A stretch of DNA of 42,301 bases from Streptomyces oceani (lineage in GTDB: Bacteria > Actinomycetota > Actinomycetes > Streptomycetales > Streptomycetaceae). Position 1 is the first letter of the stretch; every line of letters begins with the position of its first letter. Below, piece by piece: positions 1-9,071 of this stretch. The stretch is taken from NCBI RefSeq assembly GCF_001751245.1, contig NZ_LJGU01000127.1, positions 187,610-229,910 of the forward strand, in the 5' to 3' direction. The notes under the pieces are model-generated. The model did not search any database, was not told where the DNA came from, and saw only the letters and a program-made list of their open reading frames with translations. The position numbers and the translations under genes are program-made.

Positions 1-1385
1 GCGGACCGGCCGTCCAGGCCGGCTCCGCCCGCGCCGGGGCGCGCGCCCCGCTCCCGCGCCCAGCGGGCGTACTGTCCGATCCGGCGCACCACGAACTGGG
101 TGTCCAGGATGCCGAGCAGGCCCGCGAGGCGTACGGCGTGCTCGTGCTGGATAGCGGCGTCCTTGATCCGCGCGACGATCGGCGCGGCCTCCTCCAGCGC
201 GGCCGAACGGCCCTCCGCGGTGTCCATGTTGTGCTGTTCGACGACGGAACGGATCGCGAACTCGAACAGCTGCGTCCGGCTCTCCACCAGCTCCCGCACC
301 GCCTCGTCGCCCTGGGCCAGGCGCAGGTCGCAGGGGTCCATGCCGCCGGGGGTGATCGCGATGGACGTACGTGCGGCGAACTTCTGGTCGTCCTCGAAGG
401 CCCGCAACGCGGCCTTCTGTCCCGCCTTGTCGCCGTCGAAGGTGAAGACCACCTCGGAGCGCGAGTTGTCCATCAGCACCCGGCGCAGGATCTTGACGTG
501 CTCTCCGCCGAACGCGGTGCCACAGGTGGCGATCGCTCCCGTGACGCCCGCCAGGTGGCAGGCCATGACGTCGGTGTAGCCCTCGACCACCACCGCCCTG
601 CCGGCCTTCGCGATGTCCCGCTTGGCCAGGTCGATGCCGTACAGCACCTGGGACTTGCGATAGATGGCGGTTTCGGGAGTGTTGAGGTATTTCGGACCGT
701 TGTCCTCCTCGCGGAGCTTACGGGCGCCGAAGCCGACCACCTCCCCCGCGATGTCCCGGATCGGCCAGAGCAGCCGCCCCCGGAACCGGTCGATGGGCCG
801 CCCGGAGCTGCTCTCCTGAGCGAGCCCGGAGAGTGTCAGCTCCTTGTCCGAGAAGCCCTTGCCGCGCAGGAAGCGCACCAGGTGGTCCCAGCCTGCCGGG
901 GCGTAGCCCAGGCCGAAGCGGCGGGCGGCGTCCTGGTCGAAGCCACGCTCCTGGAGGAACGTACGGGCGAGGCCCGCCTCCGGGCCCTGCAACTGCTCGG
1001 CGTAGTACACCGCGGCCGTCCGGTGCGCCTCGAACAGGCGCGTGCGCTCACCCTGTTGGCTGCCGCGGCCGTATCCCCCCTGTTCGTACCGCAGGGTGAT
1101 GCCCGCCTGGGCGGCCAGCCGCTCGACCGCCTCGGAGAAGGACAGGTGGTCGACCTTCATCAGGAAGTCGAGGGTGTCACCACCCTCCTCGCAACCGAAG
1201 CAGTGGTAGAAGCCCTTGCTGGGGCTGATGGTGAAGGAGGGGGACTTCTCGTCATGGAAGGGGCACAGGCCCTTGAGGTTGCCCCCGCCCGCGTTACGCA
1301 GCTGGAGGTACTCCGAGACGACGGAGTCGATCGGCACGGCGTCCCGCACCGCCCGCACGTCCTCGTCGTTGATCCGTCCCGCCAC
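1..1385 (-). CDS. dnaG: DNA primase DnaG, N-terminal 461 residues (3' end beyond window)
   Basis: Makes RNA primers for replication. The GTG start at 1385 gives VAGRINDEDVRAV, the usual actinobacterial primase N-terminus. The CHC2 zinc finger is complete (C41, H44, C62, C65 in CPFHDEKSPSF and YHCFGC). The catalytic core and TOPRIM fold follow, with the acidic VVEGYTD motif and FTFDGDKAG. The reading frame stays open to base 1, so the C-terminal DnaB-interaction domain lies outside the window. The frame visible near the edge (residues about 440-461) is Arg/Pro-rich, a normal linker in this family. A GNAT gene lies 72 bases upstream on the same strand, so co-transcription is possible. Identity is very secure; only the 3' end is unknown. 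Confidence 0.97.
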   Translation of the reverse strand, partial: MAGRINDEDVRAVRDAVPIDSVVSEYLQLRNAGGGNLKGLCPFHDEKSPSFTISPSKGFYHCFGCEEGGDTLDFLMKVDHLSFSEAVERLAAQAGITLRYEQGGYGRGSQQGERTRLFEAHRTAAVYYAEQLQGPEAGLARTFLQERGFDQDAARRFGLGYAPAGWDHLVRFLRGKGFSDKELTLSGLAQESSSGRPIDRFRGRLLWPIRDIAGEVVGFGARKLREEDNGPKYLNTPETAIYRKSQVLYGIDLAKRDIAKAGRAVVVEGYTDVMACHLAGVTGAIATCGTAFGGEHVKILRRVLMDNSRSEVVFTFDGDKAGQKAALRAFEDDQKFAARTSIAITPGGMDPCDLRLAQGDEAVRELVESRTQLFEFAIRSVVEQHNMDTAEGRSAALEEAAPIVARIKDAAIQHEHAVRLAGLLGILDTQFVVRRIGQYARWARERGARPGAGGAGLDGRS

Positions 1386-1457
1386 GTGGGGATTCTACGG
1401 CGCGGCTCCGACGGTCGTGCGGCCCGCCCGGCCTGCCGGTCCCGCCCGGCCGCCGGG

Positions 1458-2006
1458 TCAGCCGAGGGCCCGGGCGAAGACGTGGTGCGATCCGACGTCC
1501 TCGATGTGGAACTCCCCGCCGACCGCCGTGTAACCGTGCCGCTCGTAGAAGCCGCGGGCCACCGTACGGCCGTTGCACCACAGCAGCTCCACCCCGCGGG
1601 CCTCCGCCTCGGCGGTACCGGCCCGCAGCACGGCGGTGCCGTAACCCCGGCCACGCACGGCGGGGGCGCTCGCCATGCCGCGGATGCGGTACGCGCGACC
1701 GGCGGCGCGCTCCGGGGCGCGTCCCGCCAGGGTGAGTGGCGGGATCAGCCCAGCCGGGAAGTCCTCCGGCACGAAGGTCCCGCAGGCCAGTACGGCCGGC
1801 GTCGAACCCGCCGACTCCGTCGGCCCTGTCGGCTGCGGGCCCCGGGAAACGGCGCCCGGGTCCGCCTCGTAGGCCGCCACGTGGAAGGCCCCCGGCAGCT
1901 CGTCCCCGCCGAACCGGGCGGCCTCCAGCGGCCGTCCGGGCCGCAGCACCTCCCGACGCAGCACCAGCAGGCTGGAGGCGTCCACCAGCTCCGTACGTAT
2001 GGCCAT
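1458..2006 (-). CDS. GNAT family N-acetyltransferase
   Basis: 182-residue predicted acetyl-CoA-dependent N-acetyltransferase with unknown acceptor. The acetyl-CoA-binding motif A is visible as VRGRGYGTAVLRAG, and the C-terminal motif B region as ARGFYERHGYTAVGG. The segment before motif A (YRIRGMASAPAVRG) fits the beta4 strand. I chose ATG at 2006; an in-frame upstream extension of eight codons to 2030 lacks family resemblance. An insertion rich in Pro/Gly/Thr around residues 57-75 (SRGPQPTGPTESAG) is not typical and is probably a surface loop. The gene lies between dnaG and the ABC exporter, all on the minus strand, but nothing links it functionally to either. The substrate cannot be inferred. 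Confidence 0.85.
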   Translation of the reverse strand: MAIRTELVDASSLLVLRREVLRPGRPLEAARFGGDELPGAFHVAAYEADPGAVSRGPQPTGPTESAGSTPAVLACGTFVPEDFPAGLIPPLTLAGRAPERAAGRAYRIRGMASAPAVRGRGYGTAVLRAGTAEAEARGVELLWCNGRTVARGFYERHGYTAVGGEFHIEDVGSHHVFARALG

Positions 2007-2098
2007 GACGAGCCAGCCTACGTCCGCCACGACGGGGTCCCACCACTGGGCTGGGCACGTCCACGCGAGACCGGGACCACGCGAGGCCGGGCACGGCC

Positions 2099-2770
2099 TT
2101 ACGCCGGACGCAGCCGCCCGTCCCAGACCTCGCGGACCCGGTCGGCCTCGGTGAGGTGCGTACGGTCGTGGGTGACCAGCACCGTCGCGGTGTCCCGCTG
2201 CCTGGTCAGCTCCGCCAGCAGGCCCACCACGGCGGCGCCCCGCTCGTGGTCCAGGGCGCTGGTGGGCTCGTCGACGAGCAGCACGGTGGGCTCGTTCATC
2301 AGGGCGCGGGCGATGTTGACCCGCTGCCGTTGCCCGCCGGAGAGCTGGTGCGGCCGGCGGTGCGCCTGCGCGCGCAGGCCGACGGCGGTCAGGAGTTCCT
2401 CCGCCCGGCCCCGGGCACCCCTGGGCGCACGACCGTCCAGGTGGGCCATGACCTGGAGTTGCTCTACGGCGGTGAGGGAGGGCAGCAGATTGGGCTGCTG
2501 GAAGACGATGCCCACCCGCTCCCGGCGCAGCGCGGTGAGGGCGCCGCGACCGCGGCCGGTGGTGGGGGTGCCGTCGATGGTGACCGTGCCGCTGTCCGGG
2601 GTGATCAGGGTGGCGGCGACGGCCAGCAGGCTGGACTTGCCGGAGCCGGAGGGCCCCAGCACCGCCGTGACCGTGCCGTTCTCGGCCTCCAGGCTGATCT
2701 GGTCGAGGGCGGTGAGTCGACTGTCGCCGTCGGGATAGGTGAGGGTGATGTCGCTCAGGAGCAAGCTCAT
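2099..2770 (-). CDS. ABC transporter ATP-binding protein (LolD/MacB-like)
   Basis: 223-residue nucleotide-binding subunit of an exporter-type ABC system. Walker A is GPSGSGKS (residues 39-46), the Q-loop FQQPN, the signature LSGGQRQR, Walker B VLLVDEP, and the H-loop VLVTHD. The overall order matches the LolD/DevA/MacB class that partners FtsX-like permeases. I chose ATG 2770 because GGAAG sits eight bases upstream; an in-frame GTG at 2779 would overlap the permease stop. The permease gene ends one base before this start (stop 2774-2772), so the two are translationally coupled. Together they form an exporter or a sensor-type transporter. The divergent histidine kinase/response regulator pair at 4070-6015 is the obvious candidate regulator. 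Confidence 0.95.
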   Translation of the reverse strand: MSLLLSDITLTYPDGDSRLTALDQISLEAENGTVTAVLGPSGSGKSSLLAVAATLITPDSGTVTIDGTPTTGRGRGALTALRRERVGIVFQQPNLLPSLTAVEQLQVMAHLDGRAPRGARGRAEELLTAVGLRAQAHRRPHQLSGGQRQRVNIARALMNEPTVLLVDEPTSALDHERGAAVVGLLAELTRQRDTATVLVTHDRTHLTEADRVREVWDGRLRPA

Positions 2771-2771
2771 G

Positions 2772-3854
2772 TCAGACACTTCCGAGTGCGGTCAGCGGAT
2801 CGACGGCGGTGATTCGGCGGATGGCGAGGGTGGCGCCGACAGCGCCGAGCGCGATCATGACGCCGGCCGGCATCAGCAGCGTGGCCGGATCCAGTACGAA
2901 CGGCACGCCGCCGGAGATCACGGCCCCGACACCGGCCGCCACCCCCGTACCGGCCAGCGTGCCCAGGGTCAGCAGCAGCACCGCCTGGCCGAGGGCGTCC
3001 CGCAGGAGGTAGCGGGTGCTGGCGCCCAACGCCTTCAGCACCGCCACGTCCCGGCCGCGCTGGATGGTCCACACGGTGAAGAAGGCCCCGATGACGAGCG
3101 CGGAGATGGCGAAGAGGAAGCCGCGCATCATGCGCAGCGAGGAGTTCTCGGACGTGTAGGAGCCGATCGCGGACAGCGACTCCTCGATGCTGACGGTCTG
3201 GGTGCCGAGTGCCGAGTCCGTATCGGACAGTTCGGACTCCCCGGTGGTGCGTAGCGCGATCACGGTGGCGCGTGGTCCGGACTCGCCGCCGCCCACGTGC
3301 GGCGCGAGCCCCTGCCAGTCGCCCAGTCCGGTCCACACGACGGGCGCGTGGCTGTACGCCGCGTCTCCGGCCACCTCCGCCACCGCGTACCGCTCACCGG
3401 CCAGCCGCACGCGGTCGCCGGATGTGGCGTCCAGTTCCTCCGCCGCCGCCACGGAGAGCACGACCTCGCCCGGCCGCGGGGTGGCGTCCGGCGTCAGCCG
3501 CGAGCCCTCGCGTACGCCGAACGCCGCCACCCCGGTCGTACGCTCCCCCACCTGGGCCCGGGTCATGGCGATGCCGAGCGGCTCCGCGCCGCGTACGCCC
3601 GCCACGTCCGCCCAGTCGCGCCACTGGGAGGCACGTACGGAGGAGTCGTCGAAGGACAGTTGCTGCCCCTCGGCCGGCTCCGCGAAGGCGAGCCGGTCCG
3701 CGGACAGGCCGGTGATCGCGGAGATGTTCTGCCGTCCCAGCCCCTCGGTCAGGCCGGACAGCAGCCCCACCAACGCGGTGATCAGCACGATCACGATGCC
3801 CATCAGCGCGAACCGCCCCTTGGCGAACCGCAGGTCTCTCCAGGCCACAAACAT
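2772..3854 (-). CDS. FtsX-like ABC transporter permease
   Basis: 360-residue membrane protein of the FtsX/MacB permease family. A transmembrane helix at about residues 15-37 (FALMGIVIVLITALVGLLSG) is followed by an extracellular domain of about 200 residues. Three C-terminal helices follow, beginning at FLFAISALVIGAFFTVW, with the conserved cytoplasmic turn RGRDVAVLKALGAS between the first and second; the protein ends at ITAVDPLTALGSV. This single-copy, four-helix layout matches LolC/DevC-type half-permeases that act as homodimers with the adjacent ATPase. Start ATG 3854 gives MFVAWRDLRFAKGRF, the standard family N-terminus; the longer in-frame reading to 3971 is basic, low-complexity sequence and unlikely. 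The substrate is unknown; lipids, peptides or antibiotics are typical. Confidence 0.93.
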   Translation of the reverse strand: MFVAWRDLRFAKGRFALMGIVIVLITALVGLLSGLTEGLGRQNISAITGLSADRLAFAEPAEGQQLSFDDSSVRASQWRDWADVAGVRGAEPLGIAMTRAQVGERTTGVAAFGVREGSRLTPDATPRPGEVVLSVAAAEELDATSGDRVRLAGERYAVAEVAGDAAYSHAPVVWTGLGDWQGLAPHVGGGESGPRATVIALRTTGESELSDTDSALGTQTVSIEESLSAIGSYTSENSSLRMMRGFLFAISALVIGAFFTVWTIQRGRDVAVLKALGASTRYLLRDALGQAVLLLTLGTLAGTGVAAGVGAVISGGVPFVLDPATLLMPAGVMIALGAVGATLAIRRITAVDPLTALGSV

Positions 3855-3997
3855 CTTCCGGCGTCCCGCTCCCCTTGGTCGTTCCGGTCGTTGCCCGCGC
3901 CGTGGGCGCACACGTGCCACTCCCGTACGGCTGCGGTCCCCATCCTGGCCGGACTTGCGAGGAGGACACATCGCGCCGGGGTTCGCAGTCCCGGGAT

Positions 3998-4027
3998 CGA
4001 AAGGCGCACGCTCGGTTCCACCTTTCG
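3998..4027. promoter_or_regulatory. Inverted repeat in divergent promoter region of exporter and two-component system
   Basis: CGAAAGG (3998-4004) is repeated in inverse as CCTTTCG (4021-4027), separated by 16 bases, within the 215-base gap between the permease start (3854) and the kinase start (4070). A NarL-type regulator binding here could control both directions. This is inference from position and symmetry only. Confidence 0.35.
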
Positions 4028-4069
4028 TTTGATGCCCACCGGCTGACGGCTGGCTAACCTGGGGAGGCT

Positions 4070-5368
4070 GTGAACCCTCGTACGCTCGCTCCCGTGTCGC
4101 GCCTGCTCAGCTGGTGTCTGCACCTGCTGGTCGCCGGTCTGCTGGCGCTCACGGTCGGCCGCGCGCTGGCCGAGCGGCCGCCGGACGCGTTCGCCGTGCT
4201 CGTCGCCGCCACGCTGTTGGGCGCCTGTTACGCCGCTGGTCCGCTGCTGGGCCCGGTGGGGCGCTCCGTGGCAGCGACCCGTTTCTGGCTGGCCATGCTC
4301 GGCGGCTGTTGGCTGGGCTTGCTCGCGTTGACCCCGGACGGCGTGTGGCTCGCCTTCCCGCTGTACTTCCTGCAGTTGCACCTGCTGCCGCGCCGCCTCG
4401 GGCTGGGCGCGGTGGTGGTGACCGCCGGCGCGGCCGTCCTCGGTTTCGCCGCGCAGGAGGGCGGCCTGGCGTTGGGGACCACGATCGGTCCGACCCTGGG
4501 GGCGGCGGTCGCGGTCGCCGTGGTGCTCGGCTATCAGTCGCTGTCCCGGGAGAGCGAGCAGCGCCAGGCACTGATCGAGGAACTGACCGCGGCCCGTGCC
4601 GACCTGGCCGCCGCGGACCACGCCGCGGGGGTCACCGCCGAACGGGAACGCCTCGCCCGGGAGATCCACGACACCCTCGCCCAGGGGCTGTCCAGCATCC
4701 AACTGCTGCTGCGCGCCGCCGAGCGATCTCTCCCGGAGGACGCGCAGCCCGCCGGGGGGTACGTCAGCCAGGCCCGGCAGGCCGCCCAGGACAACCTGGC
4801 CGAGGCCCGCCGGTTCGTGGCGGCGCTCGCCCCGCCGGGCCTGGACGGCGGCACCCTGGTGGCTGCCCTGCAGCGGCTGTGCGACACCACCGGGCAGCGG
4901 CACGACCTGACCGTACGCTTCCACGTCTCTGGTACGCCGGCCTCGCTGCCGGTGGCGCACGAGGTGGCGCTGCTCCGCATCGCCCAGTCCGCACTGGCGA
5001 ACACGGTCCGCCACGCGCACGCGCGTGAGGTGGAGGTCACTCTCAGCTACATGGATACCCGCACGGCCCTGGACGTCGTGGACGACGGCGTCGGCTTCAC
5101 ACCGTCCCAGGTGCCCTCGCCCACGGACGGCGGTGGCTTCGGGCTGGCCACGATACGGGCACGGGCGCGGGCGCTGGAGGGCGGCCTCACCGTGGAGTCC
5201 GCACCGGGCCACGGCACCGCGCTGGCCGTACTGCTACCGGCGGGCTCGGCCCCGGGCGGTGACCAACGGGCGGACGACCAACGGGCGGACGACGAGGAGT
5301 GCACGATCCGGGCGGAGGAACACCGACAGCGGCCGCCCGAGGAGCCACCCGAGGAGAAGCGGTCATGA
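4070..5368 (+). CDS. NarL-family sensor histidine kinase
   Basis: 432-residue membrane sensor kinase. Several hydrophobic helices occupy residues 15-155, with no large extracellular domain, suggesting an intramembrane-sensing design. The HisKA_3 dimerisation box is RERLAREIHDTLAQGL with phosphoacceptor H200. The HATPase domain shows the N-box (ALANTVRHAHA), the G1 box (VDDGVGF) and the G2 box (GGGFGLATI). Start GTG 4070 lies just after GGGGAGG; GTG 4094 is an alternative. The C-terminal tail is a charged extension after the ATPase fold and contains a tandem 15-base duplication coding QRADDQRADD. The gene overlaps the response regulator (ATGA) and is divergent from the ABC exporter. Confidence 0.95.
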   Translation: MNPRTLAPVSRLLSWCLHLLVAGLLALTVGRALAERPPDAFAVLVAATLLGACYAAGPLLGPVGRSVAATRFWLAMLGGCWLGLLALTPDGVWLAFPLYFLQLHLLPRRLGLGAVVVTAGAAVLGFAAQEGGLALGTTIGPTLGAAVAVAVVLGYQSLSRESEQRQALIEELTAARADLAAADHAAGVTAERERLAREIHDTLAQGLSSIQLLLRAAERSLPEDAQPAGGYVSQARQAAQDNLAEARRFVAALAPPGLDGGTLVAALQRLCDTTGQRHDLTVRFHVSGTPASLPVAHEVALLRIAQSALANTVRHAHAREVEVTLSYMDTRTALDVVDDGVGFTPSQVPSPTDGGGFGLATIRARARALEGGLTVESAPGHGTALAVLLPAGSAPGGDQRADDQRADDEECTIRAEEHRQRPPEEPPEEKRS

Positions 5369-6015
5369 GTGACGCCCCCGAAGCGCGGCAGCCCGTACGC
5401 CTGTTGCTGGCCGACGACCATCCCGTCGTACGGGCCGGGCTTCGCGCCGTGCTGGAGACCGAGCCGGGGATCGAGGTCGCCGCGGAGGCCGCGACGGCGG
5501 AGGACGCCGTGCGGCTCGTGGCCGAGCACACCCTCGACGTGGTGCTGATGGACCTGCGGTTCGGTTCGGGGATGACCGGTACCGAGGCGACCGCCGCCAT
5601 CACCGCCGCCGCGGACGCCCCACGGGTGTTGATCGTCACCACCTACGGCACGGACGCCGACACCCTCCCCGCCATCGAGGCGGGAGCGACCGGCTACCTC
5701 CTCAAGGACGCCCCTCCGGAGGAGCTCGCCGCGGCCGTACGCGCCGCGGCCCTGGGGCGTACGGCCCTCGCGCCCGGCGTCGCCGACCGACTGATGCACC
5801 GGATGCGGAGCCCGGACACCTCGCTGAGCCGCCGCGAGACGGAGGTGCTCAGCCTGGTCGCGGACGGGCTGTCGAACCACGACATCAGCAAGCGGCTGCA
5901 CCTGAGCCAGGCGACCGTGAAATCCCACCTGGTGCACATCTACGGCAAGCTGGCGGTCGACTCCCGCACGGCCGCGGTGGCCGTGGCGACCTCGCGCGGG
6001 CTGATCCGCCGTTGA
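5365..6015 (+). CDS. NarL/FixJ-type response regulator
   Basis: 216-residue cytoplasmic transcription factor. The receiver domain has the acidic pair D17-D18, phosphoacceptor D63 (VVLMDLRFG), the switch threonine in LIVTTYG and the conserved lysine in YLLKDAPPEE. The C-terminal LuxR helix-turn-helix runs from LSRRETEVLSLVADG through ATVKSHLVHIYGKL. I chose ATG 5365: it overlaps the kinase stop (ATGA) and is preceded by GAGGAGAAG. The longer reading from 5299 would duplicate kinase sequence in another frame. It most likely receives phosphate from the overlapping kinase and may control the divergent exporter, whose intergenic region carries an inverted repeat. Confidence 0.96.
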   Translation: MSDAPEARQPVRLLLADDHPVVRAGLRAVLETEPGIEVAAEAATAEDAVRLVAEHTLDVVLMDLRFGSGMTGTEATAAITAAADAPRVLIVTTYGTDADTLPAIEAGATGYLLKDAPPEELAAAVRAAALGRTALAPGVADRLMHRMRSPDTSLSRRETEVLSLVADGLSNHDISKRLHLSQATVKSHLVHIYGKLAVDSRTAAVAVATSRGLIRR

Positions 6016-6102
6016 CCGGCGGTCGCCCGCTACGCCGTACGCCCGGAACCGTCCTACGTCCAGCGCCCCGTGCACCCGGCGCCCGGGCGCTCCCCCCGAC
6101 GC

Positions 6103-7362
6103 TCAGCCCAGCAGCCGGTCCAGCGGGACCTGCGGATCGGCGAGTGCGCGCGGATCGACGACGGTGCCCGTACGGATCAGCTCCCGCACCGTCTCGGTCA
6201 CGTCCCAGATGTTGCAGTTGAGCCCGGCCAGCACCCGGTTGTCCCGCAGCCAGCAGGCCAGGAACTCCCGCTTGTTCAGGTCGCCCCGGATCAGCACCTC
6301 GTCGTAGCTGCCCGGCGGCGCCCATCCGGAGTACTCGAAGCCCACGTCGTACTGGTCGGAGAAGAAGTACGGCACCCGGTCGTACGCCACCTCCTGTCCC
6401 AGCATGGCGCGGGCCGCCGCCGGGCCGGTGTGCAGGGCGTTGGCCCAGTGCTCGACCCGCAGCCGGGTGCCGAGCAGCGCGTGCTGCACCGCCGCGACGT
6501 CCCCGGCGGCGAAGATCCGCGGGTCGCTCGTACGCAGTGCGGAGTCCACGGCGACGCCGCTCCCCCTGCCGTCCGCGAGCGCGATCCCGGCGGACTCGGC
6601 CAGTCCGGTGCGGGGCGCGGCGCCGATCGCGGCGAGTACGTCGTGCGCGGGGTGCTCGTCGCCGTCGTCCGTCAGCACCGACTGCACCATGCCGGCGTGC
6701 CCGGTGATCTTCGTCAGCCGCGCGCCGAAGTGGAACCGGACGCCGCGCTCCTGGTGCAAGTCGGTGAAGAACGCGCCCAGTTCGGGGCCGAGGACCTGGT
6801 GCAGCGGCGTCGTCTCCGGTTCCACGACGGTCACCTCGGCACCGTACGCCCGCGCGGCGGCGGCGACCTCGAGGCCGATCCAACCGGCACCGGCGATCAC
6901 CAGGTGGCCGTTCTCCCGGCCGCGCGCCGCCAGGACGCCACGCAGCCGGTCGGCGTGTGCGAGTCGCCGCAGGTGGTGCACGCCGGCCAGGCTGGTGCCC
7001 GGCACGTCCAGCCGGCGCGGCTCGGCTCCGGTCGCCAGCAGCAGCGTGTCGTAGTGCACCCGGGTGCCGTCGCCGAGGCGCACGCACCGGTCCGTACGGT
7101 CGATCTGCACGGCGGGCTGTCCGAGGTGGAGTTCGATGTCGGCGCTGGCGTACCAGGCACGCTCGTGGATGAAGACGCTGTCCCGCTCGTCGGTCCCGGC
7201 GAGATATCCCTTGGAGAGCGGCGGACGCTCGTACGGGTGGTCACGTTCGTCGCCGATCAGGATGACCCGACCGCTGAAGCCCTCCGCACGTAGCGTCTCG
7301 GCCGCTTTGGCTCCGGCCAGGCCACCTCCGACGATGACGAACGTCCGATGTGCGTCGACCAC
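6103..7362 (-). CDS. FAD/NAD(P)-dependent oxidoreductase, ferredoxin-reductase type
   Basis: 419-residue flavoprotein that would pass electrons from NAD(P)H to a ferredoxin or similar acceptor. The FAD-binding motif is IVGGGLAGAKAAETL. PYERPPLSKGYL is diagnostic of BphA4/ferredoxin reductases. The NAD-binding motif is IAGAGWIGLEVAAAAR, followed by LLATGAEPRR and the second FAD motif FAAGDVA. The C-terminal reductase domain follows, to about residue 400. Start GTG 7362 has GAGGAGG seven to eight bases upstream. No ferredoxin or oxygenase gene is adjacent, so the partner must be elsewhere. It is convergent with the response regulator. The short gap 6016-6102 contains only a GC palindrome at 6079-6090. 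Confidence 0.94.
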   Translation of the reverse strand: MVDAHRTFVIVGGGLAGAKAAETLRAEGFSGRVILIGDERDHPYERPPLSKGYLAGTDERDSVFIHERAWYASADIELHLGQPAVQIDRTDRCVRLGDGTRVHYDTLLLATGAEPRRLDVPGTSLAGVHHLRRLAHADRLRGVLAARGRENGHLVIAGAGWIGLEVAAAARAYGAEVTVVEPETTPLHQVLGPELGAFFTDLHQERGVRFHFGARLTKITGHAGMVQSVLTDDGDEHPAHDVLAAIGAAPRTGLAESAGIALADGRGSGVAVDSALRTSDPRIFAAGDVAAVQHALLGTRLRVEHWANALHTGPAAARAMLGQEVAYDRVPYFFSDQYDVGFEYSGWAPPGSYDEVLIRGDLNKREFLACWLRDNRVLAGLNCNIWDVTETVRELIRTGTVVDPRALADPQVPLDRLLG

Positions 7363-7486
7363 TTGATGCCTCCTCGCTGACAGGCTGTCCCCCGGCGTTC
7401 ACGACCTCGTTCCCCGCGAATGTTCCCCTCCCAGGAGCCTGCCGCACCGACTGGGCCGGGTGAAGAGGCAATGGGGTGAGCCGGCA

Positions 7487-7508
7487 GCCGGCACGCCACC
7501 GTGCCGGT
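7487..7508 (-). terminator. Hairpin downstream of dgt-like gene
   Basis: CCGGCAC (7488-7494) pairs with GTGCCGG (7501-7507) around a six-base loop, plus a G-T closing pair. It lies about 130 bases past the stop of the dGTPase-like gene and before the oxidoreductase. There is no U-run, as is common in actinobacteria, so function is uncertain. Confidence 0.35.
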
Positions 7509-7639
7509 CCCGCCTCCCGACGGCCCGTACGGGGACGTGCCACGCTCGCGCTCGACGGGGAGACCCATCCTGCCCAGGCGGTCAGCACCCAATCCACCCG
7601 GCCCCGTGTGCCCGGGCCGCTGCGCCGAGAGGGGAGCGG

Positions 7640-8962
7640 CTACCCCCCGGTGGGTCGTCCGGTGAGCTGGCCGTGCAGGCGGCGGGCGGACGCGTCGGTG
7701 AGCGCGGCGATCTGGTCCACCAACACGCGCAACCGCCCGCTGTCGTCCGCCGCCGCCGCGTACAGCGCGCGGAACTGCGGGTCCAGCCCCTCGGGTGCCC
7801 GCAGGCTGAGCGCGTCGGCCAGTTCCGCCAGGATCTCGCGCTGTTCGGCGCGCAGTCTGGCCTGGTCGGGGCGCTGCATGACGTACCGGTCGGCCACGGC
7901 CTTCAGCACCGCGCACTCCAGACGGGCGCGCCGCGGCACCACGAGTTCGGCGGCGTACCGGGTGAGGTGGGCCGTGCCGTACGCCGCGTGGGTCGCCCGC
8001 TCGGCTGCCAGGCAGAACCGGCCGATGAGCTGGCTGGCCGCGTCCTTGAGCCGGGCCTGCGCGAGCGCGGTGCCGTCGTAGTCGTGCGGCCACCAGTCCT
8101 GTTCGAGGAGCCGGTCCAGGGCCTCCGCCAGTTCGTCCGGCTCGGCGTCCGAGGCGTAGCGTGCGAGTGCCGCGTCGAGGACCTCCTGCCGTTCGCTCGG
8201 GGAGGTCAGCGCGGCCGGTGCCAGATAGCCCGCGTGCAGTCCGTCCTCCACGTCGTGCACGGAGTACGCCACGTCGTCGGCCCAGTCCATGACCTGCGCC
8301 TCGAAACACGTACGGTCCGCGGGCGCGCCCAGCCGGAACCAGGCGAAGACGGGCACGTCGTCCTCGTACACCCCGAACTTCGGCGAGTCCGGGTCATGCG
8401 GGCTCTCGTCGCGATGCCAGGGATACTTCGTCGCGGCGTCCAGCGCGGCCCGGGTGAGGTTGAGCCCGACGCTGACCGGGCCGTGCGGACCGTCGACGAA
8501 CCGTTTCGGCTCCAGGCGCGTCAGCAGTCGCAGCGACTGGGCGTTCCCCTCGAAACCGCCACACGGCTCGGCGATCCGGCTCAACTCCCGCTCGCCGTTG
8601 TGACCGAAGGGTGGGTGTCCCAGGTCGTGTGCCAGACAGGCCATCTCGACCAGGTCCGCGTCACAGCCGAGGGCCGCCCCCAGCTCGCGGCCCACCTGGG
8701 CGCATTCCAGCGAGTGCGTCAGCCGGGTGCGCGGGCTGGCGTCCCAGCCGTCGCTGCTGGCCGCCCGGTCGCTGTCCGGAGCCGCGGGAACCACCTGGGT
8801 CTTCCCCGCGAGCCGGCGCAGCGCCGCCGAGTGCAGCACCCGGGCGCGGTCCCGCTGAAACGCGGTACGCCCCGGGCGCTTGTCCGGTTCGGGCGCCCAC
8901 CGCTCGGCGTCAGCGGGCCGGTAGGAACCGGGGATGCTGCCGGTGCGTTCGGTTGCGTGCAT
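7640..8962 (-). CDS. dgt: Deoxyguanosinetriphosphate triphosphohydrolase-like protein
   Basis: 440-residue HD-superfamily enzyme expected to hydrolyse dNTPs to deoxynucleosides and triphosphate. Metal ligands are visible in [32 protein letters not shown] (HD and downstream H) and [17 protein letters not shown]. The N-terminal family signature [23 protein letters not shown] is intact, and the length is normal for bacterial type-2 dGTPases. Start ATG 8962 gives [12 protein letters not shown]; the longer reading to 9043 is low-complexity Arg/Pro/Ala sequence. In many actinobacteria dgt sits directly upstream of dnaG; here about 6 kb with seven other genes separates them. cutA lies upstream on the same strand. 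Confidence 0.95.
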   Translation of the reverse strand: MHATERTGSIPGSYRPADAERWAPEPDKRPGRTAFQRDRARVLHSAALRRLAGKTQVVPAAPDSDRAASSDGWDASPRTRLTHSLECAQVGRELGAALGCDADLVEMACLAHDLGHPPFGHNGERELSRIAEPCGGFEGNAQSLRLLTRLEPKRFVDGPHGPVSVGLNLTRAALDAATKYPWHRDESPHDPDSPKFGVYEDDVPVFAWFRLGAPADRTCFEAQVMDWADDVAYSVHDVEDGLHAGYLAPAALTSPSERQEVLDAALARYASDAEPDELAEALDRLLEQDWWPHDYDGTALAQARLKDAASQLIGRFCLAAERATHAAYGTAHLTRYAAELVVPRRARLECAVLKAVADRYVMQRPDQARLRAEQREILAELADALSLRAPEGLDPQFRALYAAAADDSGRLRVLVDQIAALTDASARRLHGQLTGRPTGG

Positions 8963-9071
8963 ATGCCGACCGTACGCCCGGCCCGCGCGCCCGGCCGCCG
9001 GGCGGGTGCTGTGCGGGTGCCGGGCGGGCACCCGCGCCGCCATGGTGTGGCCTACGGCGGGCGCGTACCGC

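Noticed and set aside
138..2738. 866-codon plus-strand frame across dnaG, GNAT and ABC ATPase genes
   Set aside because: Antisense to three clear genes; no recognisable motif.
6079..6090. GCGCCCGGGCGC palindrome as terminator between convergent genes
   Set aside because: No loop is available, so it cannot form a stable hairpin by itself; likely chance in GC-rich sequence.
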